Positions 14,837 through 23,521 of a stretch of DNA of 54,805 bases are shown piece after piece. The notes under the pieces were generated by a model. That model ran no database searches. It was not told the origin of the DNA and worked only from the letters and a program-made list of their open reading frames with translations. Position 1 is the stretch's first letter. Every line of letters starts with the position of its first letter. This stretch comes from Scatosoma sp964504025 (GTDB taxonomy: Bacteria; Bacillota; Clostridia; Christensenellales; Borkfalkiaceae). The DNA lies in contig CAZDCO010000004.1 in assembly GCA_964504025.1 (NCBI GenBank), forward strand, positions 1 through 54,805, given 5' to 3'. Made by a program: the position numbers and the translations under genes.

Positions 14837-16957
14837 ATGAACAACAAAAAACGCATCGCGGAATTATTTGAACGGGGCACGCTGGCGAGAAAGACGCTCG
14901 GCGAGCTTTGTAAAACGCTCGATATCCCCTACCGCGAACGCCACCGCTTATCCTCCCTCTTGGACGAACTCGTAGACGAGGGCATTCTCTTCGTAGACGA
15001 GGAGGGCAGGTACGGAACGAGCGAACAATTAGGACTTTTACACGGCGTCGTTTCAGGCAACGAACGAGGGTTTGCCTTCCTGTTACCCGACGACCGCGAA
15101 CGCTATCCGAACGACTTTTTTCTACCGAAAAACCGTCTACACGGCGCGTTGAACGGCGACGAAGTACTCGCTTGCCGTATCGCGGGCAAAGAAGGCAACG
15201 AAGCCGCGGTGGTGCAAATCGTAAAGCGCGGTAACGATACCGTCGTCGGCACGTTCCGTCGCGATCGTCGCGCAGGGTATCTCTACCCCGACGAGAAAAA
15301 GCTCTCCACCGTCGTATATATCCCCCTTTCGCAATGTTCCCGTATCCCCAACGGCGTGAAAGCCGTCGCAAAAATCACCGAATATCCGCACGGCAAAGCC
15401 CCCGGCGGCGAAATCGTGGAAGTGTTGGGCGAAGAGGACAACTTTTTCGCGGAAGAGTTATCGATTATCCGCTCCTATAAACTCCGCGAGGAATTTCCGC
15501 CGCGCGTGGAAAAGGACGCAGCACAATGCGAACGGCGCGGCATTTTCCCCGACGACTTACGCTCGCGAACGGACTTTCGCGACGAATTGATCGTTACGAT
15601 CGACGGCGCGGACACGCGCGATATCGACGACGCCGTATCCTTACGCCGCACGTCGGACGGATACGTACTCGGCGTGCATATCGCCGACGTTTCCCACTAC
15701 GTTACTCCCCGTTCCGCACTCGACGAAGAGGCGTACGAACGGGGCACGAGCGTCTATTTCCCCGATCGCGTACTGCCCATGTTGCCTAAGGCGCTTTCCA
15801 ACGGCATTTGTTCGCTGAACGAGGGCGAGGATCGGCTGACCCTTTCCTGCGTTATGCACCTCAATCGCGACGGCGTCGTAACGCAACGCGAGATCGTCGA
15901 AGGCGTGATTCGTTCTACCTATAAAATGACGTACGACGAAGTTACCGCCATGCTCGACGGCGACGAAGAGACGTTGAAAAAATACGCACTCGCCAAAGAC
16001 ATGGTATACGCCTTTGCGGAATTGACGAAAATTTTACAAGCCCGTCGGGCGGCGCGCGGCGGCGTTTCTTTGGACGTACGCGAAGCCAAAATTTACCTCA
16101 ACGACAAAAACGAAATCGTCATTCCCGATACGCCGCACGCCTTTTCGCACGAAATCATCGAAGCGTTTATGGTACTTGCAAACGAAACGGTTGCCGAATA
16201 CATGCAAACCAAGGGCGCGCCGTTCGTCTACCGCGTACACGAAAAACCTACGGAGGAAAAATGCGCTTCGTTGCTTGCCTTTGCCTCGTCGATCGGCTTA
16301 CAACCCCGTTTCCACGCGCAAAGCGTTACCCCGACCGAATATCGTCGGCTTCTCGAAAGCGCGAAAGAATTGCCCACCTACGACGTCTTAAACCGCGTCA
16401 TGCTCCGTTCCATGCAAAAGGCGCGCTATTCCCCTGAAAATTTGGGGCACTTCGGTTTGGCAAGCGATTGCTATTGCCACTTCACCTCCCCCATTCGCCG
16501 TTATCCCGATCTGTGCGTGCACCGTATCATCAAAGCCACGCTGCACGAGGGCGTGGACGCCGCCAAGCAAACGTACGGCGCATTCGTCGCGCAAGCCGCG
16601 AAACAGTCTTCCGAGCGCGAGCGCGTTGCCACCGACGCCGAACGGGACGTAGACGACTTGTATAAGACTATGTTTATGAGCGAGCGAATCGGACGGGAGT
16701 ACGACGCCGTCGTATCGGGCGTTACTTCCTTCGGCTTATTCGCCGAATTGCCCAACACGATCGAAGGCTTTATCCCGATCGAGAGTTTGTTCGGCAACTA
16801 TGTATTCGACGAAAAACGGTTGCGCCTGATCGGTACGGATCGCGCCTACGCAATCGGCGAAGGGATACGCGTGCGCGTCGTCGACGTCGATTTCTACCGC
16901 CGCCGCACCGAATTTCGCTTGTTGCAACCACTCAAAAAAGAAAATAAGGACGACTGA
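14837..16957 (+). CDS. rnr: Ribonuclease R
   Basis: Processive 3'-5' exoribonuclease that degrades structured RNA and works with tmRNA in quality control. The 706-residue product has an N-terminal helix-turn-helix-like region (MNNKKRIAELFERG...) and cold-shock domains. The RNB catalytic domain follows, with metal-binding aspartates in TIDGADTRDIDDAVSL, then YFPDRVLPMLPKALSNGICS and YCHFTSPIRRYPDLCVHR. A C-terminal S1 domain (GVTSFGLFAELPNTIEGFI) completes it. ATG 14837 has AAGGAGG 11 bases upstream; the open frame extends further but has no signal there. smpB starts two bases after the stop. Confidence 0.96.
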   Translation: MNNKKRIAELFERGTLARKTLGELCKTLDIPYRERHRLSSLLDELVDEGILFVDEEGRYGTSEQLGLLHGVVSGNERGFAFLLPDDRERYPNDFFLPKNRLHGALNGDEVLACRIAGKEGNEAAVVQIVKRGNDTVVGTFRRDRRAGYLYPDEKKLSTVVYIPLSQCSRIPNGVKAVAKITEYPHGKAPGGEIVEVLGEEDNFFAEELSIIRSYKLREEFPPRVEKDAAQCERRGIFPDDLRSRTDFRDELIVTIDGADTRDIDDAVSLRRTSDGYVLGVHIADVSHYVTPRSALDEEAYERGTSVYFPDRVLPMLPKALSNGICSLNEGEDRLTLSCVMHLNRDGVVTQREIVEGVIRSTYKMTYDEVTAMLDGDEETLKKYALAKDMVYAFAELTKILQARRAARGGVSLDVREAKIYLNDKNEIVIPDTPHAFSHEIIEAFMVLANETVAEYMQTKGAPFVYRVHEKPTEEKCASLLAFASSIGLQPRFHAQSVTPTEYRRLLESAKELPTYDVLNRVMLRSMQKARYSPENLGHFGLASDCYCHFTSPIRRYPDLCVHRIIKATLHEGVDAAKQTYGAFVAQAAKQSSERERVATDAERDVDDLYKTMFMSERIGREYDAVVSGVTSFGLFAELPNTIEGFIPIESLFGNYVFDEKRLRLIGTDRAYAIGEGIRVRVVDVDFYRRRTEFRLLQPLKKENKDD

Positions 16958-16959
16958 AC

Positions 16960-17412
16960 ATGAAAATCATCGCAATCAATAAAAGTGCCTCGTTCGAATA
17001 TTTTATCGAGGACAAATACGAAGCCGGTATTCGTTTGCAGGGAAACGAAGTCAAGTCGTTGCGGCTGGGCAACGTCAATATGAACGACAGCTTTTGCTTC
17101 GTTACGAACGGCGAAGCGTTCGTGAAAAATATGCATATCGCGTTCTACGAAAAATCGGACGGGTTCGCCCAAAAGGACACCCGTCGCGATCGGAAATTGC
17201 TCCTGCACAAAAGCGAAATCGCAAAAATCGTCGGCAAAATCAACCGTCAGGGCTATACCCTCGTTCCCCTCAAACTCTATTTCAAGGACGCCCTCGTCAA
17301 GGTCGAAGTGGCTCTTTGCCGCGGTAAACACACCTACGACAAAAAGCAAACCATCGCCGCGCGCGATGTCAAACGCTCGGTCGATCGCGATATCAAAAAC
17401 GCAGGTTTCTAA
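16960..17412 (+). CDS. smpB: SsrA-binding protein SmpB
   Basis: Binds tmRNA and fits it into stalled ribosomes. The 150-residue product starts MKIIAINKSASFEYFIEDKY. It contains GIRLQGNEVKSLRLGNVNMN and the C-terminal KLYFKDALVKVEVALCRGKH. It ends in the basic tail KKQTIAARDVKRSVDRDIKN that mimics an anticodon stem. Length is normal. It is translationally adjacent to rnr and ends at a strong terminator. Confidence 0.97.
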   Translation: MKIIAINKSASFEYFIEDKYEAGIRLQGNEVKSLRLGNVNMNDSFCFVTNGEAFVKNMHIAFYEKSDGFAQKDTRRDRKLLLHKSEIAKIVGKINRQGYTLVPLKLYFKDALVKVEVALCRGKHTYDKKQTIAARDVKRSVDRDIKNAGF

Positions 17413-17420
17413 CCGCTCCG

Positions 17421-17450
17421 CTCCCCGTAACGCACGGGGAGTATTTTTTT
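17421..17450 (+). terminator. Intrinsic terminator after smpB
   Basis: Perfect 8-bp stem CTCCCCGT/ACGGGGAG (17421-17428 with 17434-17441), five-base loop, then TA and seven T. It touches the end of the convergent gene at 17449. Confidence 0.92.
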
Positions 17451-18099
17451 ACCGCCTCCAACCGCCGCTGCCGCGCGTTTGCACCAAGTGATACTCCCGT
17501 TTCAGCGCGCACTCCCACGAGGCGAAGCGTTCCGTCGTAGAAAAGAAATTCTCTCCCGTCGGCAACGCCGCCGCGCCGTACCCGTCCGCACAAAAGAACA
17601 GGGGTACGCCGCACCGAAAGGCGTCCGCTTGCAACAGCGCGGCGTGCACCCCTCTCGCGCCGCCGAACGCGCAAACGAGAAAATCGCTGCCGCACGCCGC
17701 CAACGACTTGGCGACTTCCGAAAAGTAGAGATCCTCGCCGACGATCACCCCCATTCGCCCGACTTTCGTCGCGTACACACGCAACGTCGCGCCGCAACTC
17801 ACCTCGTCGTCGATCGCGTGCAGCATATCGGATACGCCGAGTAACCTGCCGTTTTCGGCGACGAGCGTCGACTTTCGCCTGTGCCCCAACGTATCGGTGA
17901 TACAGCCGCAAACGACAATCGACTTCGTCGCGCCCGACAACCGCGCCGTCCGCTCAAAGAAATCCGTTTCCCCTCTCAATTCCTTTTGATACTCCACCGT
18001 CAGCCCCTCGTCTAACGGCAACAGCAACAAATCGGTTTGCCGCGCGCCGCCGCTCTCCGCCGCCCCCACGCCACCCTTGGTGATCCATTCTATCCGCAT
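17449..18099 (-). CDS. Nitrilase-fold protein lacking the catalytic triad
   Basis: The 216-residue product resembles carbon-nitrogen hydrolases in overall pattern: TDLLLLPLDEGLT (strand plus the usual Glu site), GHRRKSTLVAENGRLLG, and MGVIVGEDLYFSEVAKSLA with CGSDFLV after it. By eye the family's catalytic residues are absent: PE of the first motif reads PL, the YRK lysine site reads VSD, and the ICYD cysteine site reads VGED. It is therefore probably a pseudoenzyme, perhaps a binding or scaffold protein, or the alignment is imperfect. ATG 18099 is chosen because GGAGG lies about nine bases upstream; the GTG at 18114 overlaps that site. Monocistronic, convergent with smpB. Confidence 0.6.
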   Translation of the reverse strand: MRIEWITKGGVGAAESGGARQTDLLLLPLDEGLTVEYQKELRGETDFFERTARLSGATKSIVVCGCITDTLGHRRKSTLVAENGRLLGVSDMLHAIDDEVSCGATLRVYATKVGRMGVIVGEDLYFSEVAKSLAACGSDFLVCAFGGARGVHAALLQADAFRCGVPLFFCADGYGAAALPTGENFFSTTERFASWECALKREYHLVQTRGSGGWRR

Positions 18100-18212
18100 A
18101 CGCTCTTCCTCCACTCTTTACTATACGAAAACGTGCAACAAAAGGTGCAATTTTCCGTATACTGTATGAAAGCCCGTTTTCGGCGCATACTGCTATAAGG
18201 AGAGTGAATGAT

Positions 18213-18302
18213 ATGTTTTGGTGGGGTTTAACGATCGGTTTATTTATCGGCGCGAACGTCGGAGTCGTCGTCATGGCGATGTTCAAAAGCTCGCGCGCAT
18301 AA
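18213..18302 (+). CDS. 29-residue single-helix membrane peptide
   Basis: A small ORF, MFWWGLTIGLFIGANVGVVV followed by MAMFKSSRA, with AAGGAG nine bases before the ATG and a terminator right after the stop. It has one hydrophobic glycine-containing helix and a basic tail, like the small DUF3789-type proteins found in Bacillota. Upstream is a TATACT (18158-18163) without a clear -35, and two GTGCAA direct repeats at about 18133-18150. Coding is likely from the signals and composition; function unknown. Confidence 0.65.
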   Translation: MFWWGLTIGLFIGANVGVVVMAMFKSSRA

Positions 18303-18304
18303 CG

Positions 18305-18342
18305 AAAAAGCGTTCCCGAAAACACTTCGGAAACGCTTTTTT
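18305..18342. terminator. Bidirectional terminator
   Basis: Imperfect stem AGCGTTcCCGAA/TTCGGaAACGCT with a short loop has six T on the plus-strand side and five T on the minus-strand side. It ends both the 29-residue peptide gene and the convergent kinase gene. Confidence 0.85.
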
Positions 18343-18355
18343 CGTCTTACGACGA

Positions 18356-19465
18356 TTATTTGCAATATTTTTCCACGATCTGATCCATCACGTCCAGTTT
18401 GTCGATCATATCGCCGACGAGGGTCAAGTGGCAGCGCGCACGCGCCAAGTTTTGATCGGGATAGTGGATACGGAAATACTTATCCCCGTTCAGATAGTCG
18501 GTTAAGAACCGCACGCCGCACTCCGCCGTCATCGCGATCGCACCGAGTGCCAACGAGCCTTTCTCCGCGTCGGTCAGCGAATTTTTCACTTCGCCGACGA
18601 AGCCGCGCGTAAACGCTTCGTATTTATCCAAATCGAGGGCAACCTTACTCAAATCGCGTTCGTCCTCGTCCACCGTCGAACCTGCCACGCGAATGGCGTC
18701 GCCGAAATCGAAGGCAACCAAACCGGGCATAACGGTATCCAAATCGATCACCGTCAATTTTCGTTTGGTCTTCGCGTCGAAGAGTACGTTGCTCGTCTTC
18801 GTATCGTTGTGGGTAACGCGCAAGGGCAAGATCCCCTCGCGTTGCATGCGGTAGGGCTTCGTCGCCAAATCGCGAATTGCCTGATAGCCGTTGACAACGT
18901 CCTGTACGTCCTTCACCCTGCCCAGCTCGTCGCGCGCGATCGCCTCGTCCAACGCCTCGTAACGCATCACGGTGTTATGGAAGTGCGGAATGACGATATG
19001 CAACTTCTCCACGGGGAAGTCGGTCAGATAGTTTTGAAATTCCCCGAACGCCTTACCCGATTCTTCGATGATATACAAATCGTCCGTTTGCGTAAAGGAC
19101 ATCGAACCGTCGATATACCGACAACAACGCCAAAAGCCGCCGTCGGGCATAACGGTATGATATTCCTCTTCTTCCGTCTTAGAATAGTGCAGCACGTTAC
19201 GCTTCGCCGTAACCCCCGTCGCCTTGATTTTCGCGCGGATAAACTCCGTTACGGCGGAAATGTTTTGCATCACCTTTTCAGGCTCGGTGAACACGTAGGT
19301 ATTTACCTTTTGTACGATATAATCTTTCTCCTCGCCGTTGCGGAAATAGTACACGCGATAGGTCGAGTTGATGTGTCCGCTGTTGACGACTTCGTAGCGC
19401 AAATACTCCCCTTGAATGTGAAAACGGTTGCAAACTTCTAAAATCTTTTCTTCTTCTCTTTCCAT
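18356..19465 (-). CDS. NahK-like N-acetylhexosamine / sugar kinase (APH fold)
   Basis: The 369-residue product belongs to the aminoglycoside-phosphotransferase/ChoK superfamily. The catalytic loop is RVTHNDTKTSNVLFD (about residues 225-240) and the metal-binding segment is VIDLDTVMPGLVAFDFGD. Both closely match N-acetylhexosamine 1-kinases of the lacto-N-biose/galactose pathway, which phosphorylate GlcNAc or GalNAc at C1. No phosphorylase partner is adjacent, so the substrate is inferred. ATG 19465 is preferred because promoter-like TA-rich DNA (near 19505) lies between it and the further in-frame ATG at 19588. The ribosome-binding site is a weak GGGGA. Confidence 0.75.
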   Translation of the reverse strand: MEREEEKILEVCNRFHIQGEYLRYEVVNSGHINSTYRVYYFRNGEEKDYIVQKVNTYVFTEPEKVMQNISAVTEFIRAKIKATGVTAKRNVLHYSKTEEEEYHTVMPDGGFWRCCRYIDGSMSFTQTDDLYIIEESGKAFGEFQNYLTDFPVEKLHIVIPHFHNTVMRYEALDEAIARDELGRVKDVQDVVNGYQAIRDLATKPYRMQREGILPLRVTHNDTKTSNVLFDAKTKRKLTVIDLDTVMPGLVAFDFGDAIRVAGSTVDEDERDLSKVALDLDKYEAFTRGFVGEVKNSLTDAEKGSLALGAIAMTAECGVRFLTDYLNGDKYFRIHYPDQNLARARCHLTLVGDMIDKLDVMDQIVEKYCK

Positions 19466-19680
19466 TTTATCCCCGATATTTTCTTGCAAGATAAATGCAG
19501 ATACAGTATAGTATGCAAACGCAAACCTTTCGTGCGCCTTTTTTAAAAAATCGACAAACGCTTTACGTTCACCGTACAAGTGTACCATATCCGCAAAAAA
19601 AAGTCAATGCTTTTTCGCAAAAATCACGCTTTTCCTCCCTTTACACATAAAAATCGCCCCGTTTTACATACTGTTCGTAT

Positions 19681-20514
19681 ATGTCGAAGTCCTTTCTTTT
19701 CCCCCTCGTGCTATCCCTATCCTTCTCCGTCGTCGGTTGTAACCGCACGGCGAATACGCCCGTCCGTCCACTGCCGTCGCACGCCACCGCGATTTTGCCG
19801 CCGAAGCCGACGATTGCGCAGCCGTCCGAGGGCGTTTGGGACGTTTCCGATATCGATCTCCGCTCCGTCAACCGCTCGAAAAAACTGCTCGCCTTTACCT
19901 TCGACGACGCCGTCGGCAACACGCTCGAAAACTTGCTCGCCGTGTTCGCCGCGTTTAACGAATCGCACCCCGACGCCCCTGCGTGCGCCACTCTCTTTTG
20001 CAACGGAGTGTATTTGCGCGACGACAACGTCCACACCCTCTCCGCCGCCGTCGCGTTGGGCTGGGAGTTGGGCAACCATACCTTTTCGCACGCCGATTTA
20101 ACGACTTTGCCCGTCGAAGTGCAACGGGAAGAAATCGACAAGACGGACGTATTACTTTCCAAAATCGACGGCAAACCGCTACATCTTCTACGCGCGCCCT
20201 ACGGCAAAATCGATCGCTCCGTACGCCAAATGCTCCCCGTTCCCGTCCTGTCGTGGAACGTGGACACCCTCGACTGGACGGGCGTTACCGCCGACGAAAT
20301 CTACCGCACCGTCGTGGACGGACTTGCCGAAGGGAACGTAGTTCTCATGCACGACGGCGTAAAAAATACCGTCGCCGCCGTCAAACGACTGCTCCCCGAT
20401 CTCTACGACGTCGGCTACCAAGTCGTCGGCGTTTCCGTTCTCGCCAAAGCGCACGACGTACCCTTACGCAATGGCGGCGAATATATCCGTATCCGCCCGA
20501 ATATCCGTAGATAA
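19681..20514 (+). CDS. Lipoprotein polysaccharide deacetylase (NodB domain)
   Basis: Probable cell-surface carbohydrate esterase of family CE4, removing acetyl groups from peptidoglycan or another glycan. The 277-residue product has a lipobox (FSVVGC, about residue 20). All five NodB motifs follow: TFDDAV (catalytic base and metal Asp; usual Gly replaced by Ala), GNHTFSHADL (metal His pair), LRAPYG, LSWNVDTLDW and VVLMHDG. No Shine-Dalgarno site precedes the only usable ATG, and an in-frame stop lies 31 bases upstream. A CATACT hexamer ending eight bases before the ATG raises the option of a leaderless mRNA. Divergent from the kinase gene. Confidence 0.88.
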   Translation: MSKSFLFPLVLSLSFSVVGCNRTANTPVRPLPSHATAILPPKPTIAQPSEGVWDVSDIDLRSVNRSKKLLAFTFDDAVGNTLENLLAVFAAFNESHPDAPACATLFCNGVYLRDDNVHTLSAAVALGWELGNHTFSHADLTTLPVEVQREEIDKTDVLLSKIDGKPLHLLRAPYGKIDRSVRQMLPVPVLSWNVDTLDWTGVTADEIYRTVVDGLAEGNVVLMHDGVKNTVAAVKRLLPDLYDVGYQVVGVSVLAKAHDVPLRNGGEYIRIRPNIRR

Positions 20515-20537
20515 GACGAACGCGCAAGCCGCACGGC

Positions 20538-21842
20538 TCACGCGTTTTTTTCTATCCGAATATACAGTTTCCGTTTCGTGTTTTCGTCCACCTTGACTTC
20601 ATCCGCAATCTCCACGCCGCACACGACGTACACGACGCCGCCATCCCGATCGGCGACGAGCGGCAACCAAGCGCGTTCTTCCGGTTCGATTTTCTTCTCG
20701 TTGAAAAACTTTTTCAACGTCTTTCGTCCGCCGCCGAATTTCCGTATCGTATCCCCCTCCCGACGGAAGCGGAATACCGCGTTACGCGGCAATTTATCCA
20801 TATCCAAAACCAACGTCTTCCCCTCGCTGTCAAAAGACGCAAGTGTGCAACTCACCGCATACCTGCCCCCGTCGAAGCCCGTCAAAGAAAAGGGCGCGAC
20901 CAAATCGCGTTCTCCCTCGTAGGGCGTCGTTTTTTTCGACAATACGATCCCGTCCCCCGTCTTTTTCGCCACGATCCCCTGCGGCAAATCTACGCGCACG
21001 CCGCGCTCCTTTTCCTGCAACGCGTACACACTCTCCAAATGCGCTAAGGTATAATCTTTCTCCACGCCGAGTGTTTTCATCACCGTCAAGCACGCCCGAC
21101 GGAACAGCGGTTTCGCCTCGCAAAACGCCACCAACCAACCGTCCGCACGCTCGCCGATCAACGCCGCGCTTTGCGCGTATAAATACTCGTCGTCCTCCGC
21201 GGCGATTTCGGCAAACCGCGCCAAATTCTCCGTCGCGCCCGGTACGGCTTCTTCCAACTTCGGCAGCACTTCCAACCGCAATTTGTTGCGCGTATACTCC
21301 GTTTGCAAGTTCGTGCTATCCACGCGATAGGCAAGTCCGCGTTCTTCGGCGTACGCGCGAATACGCGCTTTCGACCAACGCAAAAACGGTCTGATCAGTT
21401 GCCCGTCCCGTTCTTTCATGCCGCTCGCCCCCGACAGCCCCGCGCCGCGCGCGATACGGAACAACACCGTTTCCGCCTCGTCGTTCCTATGGTGCGCCGT
21501 GGCGATAAAGTCCGCCCTGCCGTCCGACAACAACCGCGCGAACGTTTCCCTGCGGAAATTTCGCGCAGCCGTTTCCACGCTACATTTTTCTTCTTCCGCG
21601 CGCCGAATACAATCTGTTTCAAAGGTATACGTTTCCACCCCCAACCGCGCGCAAAACGCTTGCACGAAACGCATATCCTCCACGCTCTCCTCACCGCGAA
21701 TACCGTGCTGACAATGCACCGCCGACAGCGTAAAGCCGCACGCCGCCGCCTGCTCGTGCATATACTGCAAAAGCGCGACGGAGTCTACGCCGCCGCTAAT
21801 TGCCACGCATATTTTTTTATGAGTAAACGCTCGCAAGTCCAT
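20538..21842 (-). CDS. tilS: tRNA(Ile)-lysidine synthase
   Basis: ATP-dependent enzyme that converts C34 of tRNA-Ile(CAU) to lysidine. The 434-residue product starts MDLRAFTHKKICVAISGGVD with the PP-loop SGGVDS near residue 16. It then has HCQHGIRGEES and the family segments TAHHRNDEAETVLFRIARG and STNLQTEYTRNKLRLEVLP. A degenerate C-terminal tRNA-binding domain includes GGGRKTLKKFFNEKKI. ATG 21842 is chosen because GGAG lies about nine bases upstream; the open frame runs 76 codons further into the hydrogenase terminator without any start signal. Confidence 0.93.
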   Translation of the reverse strand: MDLRAFTHKKICVAISGGVDSVALLQYMHEQAAACGFTLSAVHCQHGIRGEESVEDMRFVQAFCARLGVETYTFETDCIRRAEEEKCSVETAARNFRRETFARLLSDGRADFIATAHHRNDEAETVLFRIARGAGLSGASGMKERDGQLIRPFLRWSKARIRAYAEERGLAYRVDSTNLQTEYTRNKLRLEVLPKLEEAVPGATENLARFAEIAAEDDEYLYAQSAALIGERADGWLVAFCEAKPLFRRACLTVMKTLGVEKDYTLAHLESVYALQEKERGVRVDLPQGIVAKKTGDGIVLSKKTTPYEGERDLVAPFSLTGFDGGRYAVSCTLASFDSEGKTLVLDMDKLPRNAVFRFRREGDTIRKFGGGRKTLKKFFNEKKIEPEERAWLPLVADRDGGVVYVVCGVEIADEVKVDENTKRKLYIRIEKNA

Positions 21843-21860
21843 CCTTCCACGCTCCGCTCG

Positions 21861-21899
21861 TTTTATAAAGCGCGGCTTCCGCGATAGGGAAAGCCGCGC
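21861..21899 (-). terminator. Terminator between hydrogenase gene and tilS
   Basis: A 9-bp stem GCGCGGCTT/AAGCCGCGC (21870-21878 with 21891-21899) followed on the minus strand by TTTATAAAA. The interrupted T run suggests partial termination, so tilS may receive readthrough. Confidence 0.65.
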
Positions 21900-21913
21900 A
21901 CGTGCCGTTTTCG

Positions 21914-23422
21914 TTACGGTAAATCGATCTCGTATAAGTCTTTCGGGGGTAACGGTTTGGACGAATTTTCCACGAATTTCCGCACCTGCGCCGCCGCCTT
22001 TTCCACCGAAATATTCGTGCCTGCGCCTGCGATACAACCGCCGGGGCAACCCATACCTTCGATCAGGCAACCGTCTTTCTTGCCTGCCTTGGCAAGCAAC
22101 AACATCTTCTTACAATCGGACAATCCCTCGGCGTGTTCGATCTTCACGTCCACCCCGGGATAGTATGCCTCGATGCACTTCTCGATTGCGGAAGCCACGC
22201 CCCCTGCAACCGCGTATCCTCTGCCTGCGCCCGTCGCTTCGTGAATGGAACGCTCCCCGTGATACTTGGAGAAATCGACGTTCTTCGCCGCGAAAATTCC
22301 TGCAAGTTCTTCAAACGTAATGACGAAATCGACGTCGCTACGCACGGACGCGCGAGACGCTTCCAACTTCTTCGCCGCGCACGGTCCGATAAACACGACG
22401 CGCGCCTGCGGCGTACGCTGCTTAATTCGACGCGCCGTCGCCACCATAGGCGTCAACGCTTGCGATACCTTATCGATCAACTGCGGAAATTGTTTCTTCG
22501 CCAACATTGCCCACGCAGGACAACAGGACGTCAACAGGAAGGGCAGCTTGCCGCTCACCACTTCGTCAACGTAGTGATGCGCCTCCGTAGCCGCCGCCAC
22601 GTCCGCACCGCTCGCCACTTCGTGCACTTCCTTGAAACCGATATCCTTCAACGCGCCCTTGATGATCGCAGGCGTAATGCCTTCGCCGAATTGTCCCATA
22701 ATCGCAGGAGCGACTTCCGCCACGACGTAGTCCCCCTTCTTGATCGCACGGATCAGCTGGAAGATTTGCGACTTGTCCGCAATCGCGCCGAACGGACAGC
22801 TAACCATACATTGACCGCAGCCCACGCACTTGTCGTTGTCGATCCGCGCGCGCCCAAGCTCGTCCGTCGAAATCGCCTTGATACCGCACGCTTTCGAGCA
22901 CGGTCTTTCCTTGTACGCGATGGCGTCGTACGGACACGCCTTTTTACACTTGCCGCAATGGATACATTTTTCCTGATCGATCACCGTCTTTCCGTTGACG
23001 ACGGAAATGGCGTTTCTCGGACACGCCGCCACGCACGCTTTCGCCACGCAGCCGCGACATTGATTGCTGACCTCGTACACGTTATCGGGACACTTGTCGC
23101 ACGCCGACGGAATAACCTGCAAAAGGGGCGGCTCGTAATATTTATCCGAAATATCGCTCTGATCGATCCCGGCGGTAACGTGCACGGGCTTATCGGCAGG
23201 CCGCAACGACATGCCCATAGCCAAACGCACTTGCTCGGCGGCAATCGCCCGTTCCCGATAAATGCTGTCGCGGAAACGCGGTTCTTCCGTGGGCGTAATG
23301 ATATACGGAATCGCTTCGATGGCGTCGTTTACTTTATCCGCCTCCACTTCGTAGGCAACCCTTGCCACTTCTTTGAATACCTGTTGACGGAGTTTTACGA
23401 CGGACGTCTCCAAACCTCTCAT
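21914..23422 (-). CDS. [FeFe] hydrogenase, group-B-like, ferredoxin-type N-terminus
   Basis: The 502-residue product carries the three H-cluster motifs: L1 LTSCCPAWAML, L2 FIGPCAAKKLEA and L3 GMGCPGGCIAGAG. The GPC and GMGC variants differ from the MPC and MAC of classical group A enzymes and fit the group B type. Upstream are several Fe-S cysteine clusters: CIHCGKCKKACPYDA, CVGCGQCMVSCPFGA and further Cys sets around residues 105-135 and 175-185. It probably exchanges electrons between ferredoxin and protons, disposing of reductant in fermentation alongside AdhE. No maturation genes are in the window. ATG 23422 has GAGG about 12 bases upstream. Confidence 0.88.
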   Translation of the reverse strand: MRGLETSVVKLRQQVFKEVARVAYEVEADKVNDAIEAIPYIITPTEEPRFRDSIYRERAIAAEQVRLAMGMSLRPADKPVHVTAGIDQSDISDKYYEPPLLQVIPSACDKCPDNVYEVSNQCRGCVAKACVAACPRNAISVVNGKTVIDQEKCIHCGKCKKACPYDAIAYKERPCSKACGIKAISTDELGRARIDNDKCVGCGQCMVSCPFGAIADKSQIFQLIRAIKKGDYVVAEVAPAIMGQFGEGITPAIIKGALKDIGFKEVHEVASGADVAAATEAHHYVDEVVSGKLPFLLTSCCPAWAMLAKKQFPQLIDKVSQALTPMVATARRIKQRTPQARVVFIGPCAAKKLEASRASVRSDVDFVITFEELAGIFAAKNVDFSKYHGERSIHEATGAGRGYAVAGGVASAIEKCIEAYYPGVDVKIEHAEGLSDCKKMLLLAKAGKKDGCLIEGMGCPGGCIAGAGTNISVEKAAAQVRKFVENSSKPLPPKDLYEIDLP

Positions 23423-23457
23423 AAAAAATTATACCTCGGCTTTCGTTTTTCACGTAC

Positions 23458-23497
23458 AGTATACCACAAAGCGCAGAGGAAGTCAATCCTCCGCGCT
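23458..23497 (-). promoter_or_regulatory. Hydrogenase promoter whose -35 box is a hairpin loop
   Basis: TTGACT (23481-23486), 17-base spacer and TATACT with TGG extension (23458-23463) on the minus strand. An 11-bp stem with one mismatch (23470-23480 with 23487-23497) has the -35 hexamer exactly as its loop. In the upstream gene's transcript this hairpin, followed by TTTG, may also serve as its terminator. Confidence 0.75.
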
Positions 23498-23521
23498 CCG
23501 TTTTCCTAACGTTTTTCGTCG

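Noticed and set aside
18120..18163. Fully defined divergent promoters between the nitrilase-like gene and the small peptide gene
   Set aside because: TATAGT and TATACT hexamers exist but neither has a -35 at acceptable distance, so they are not listed as promoters.
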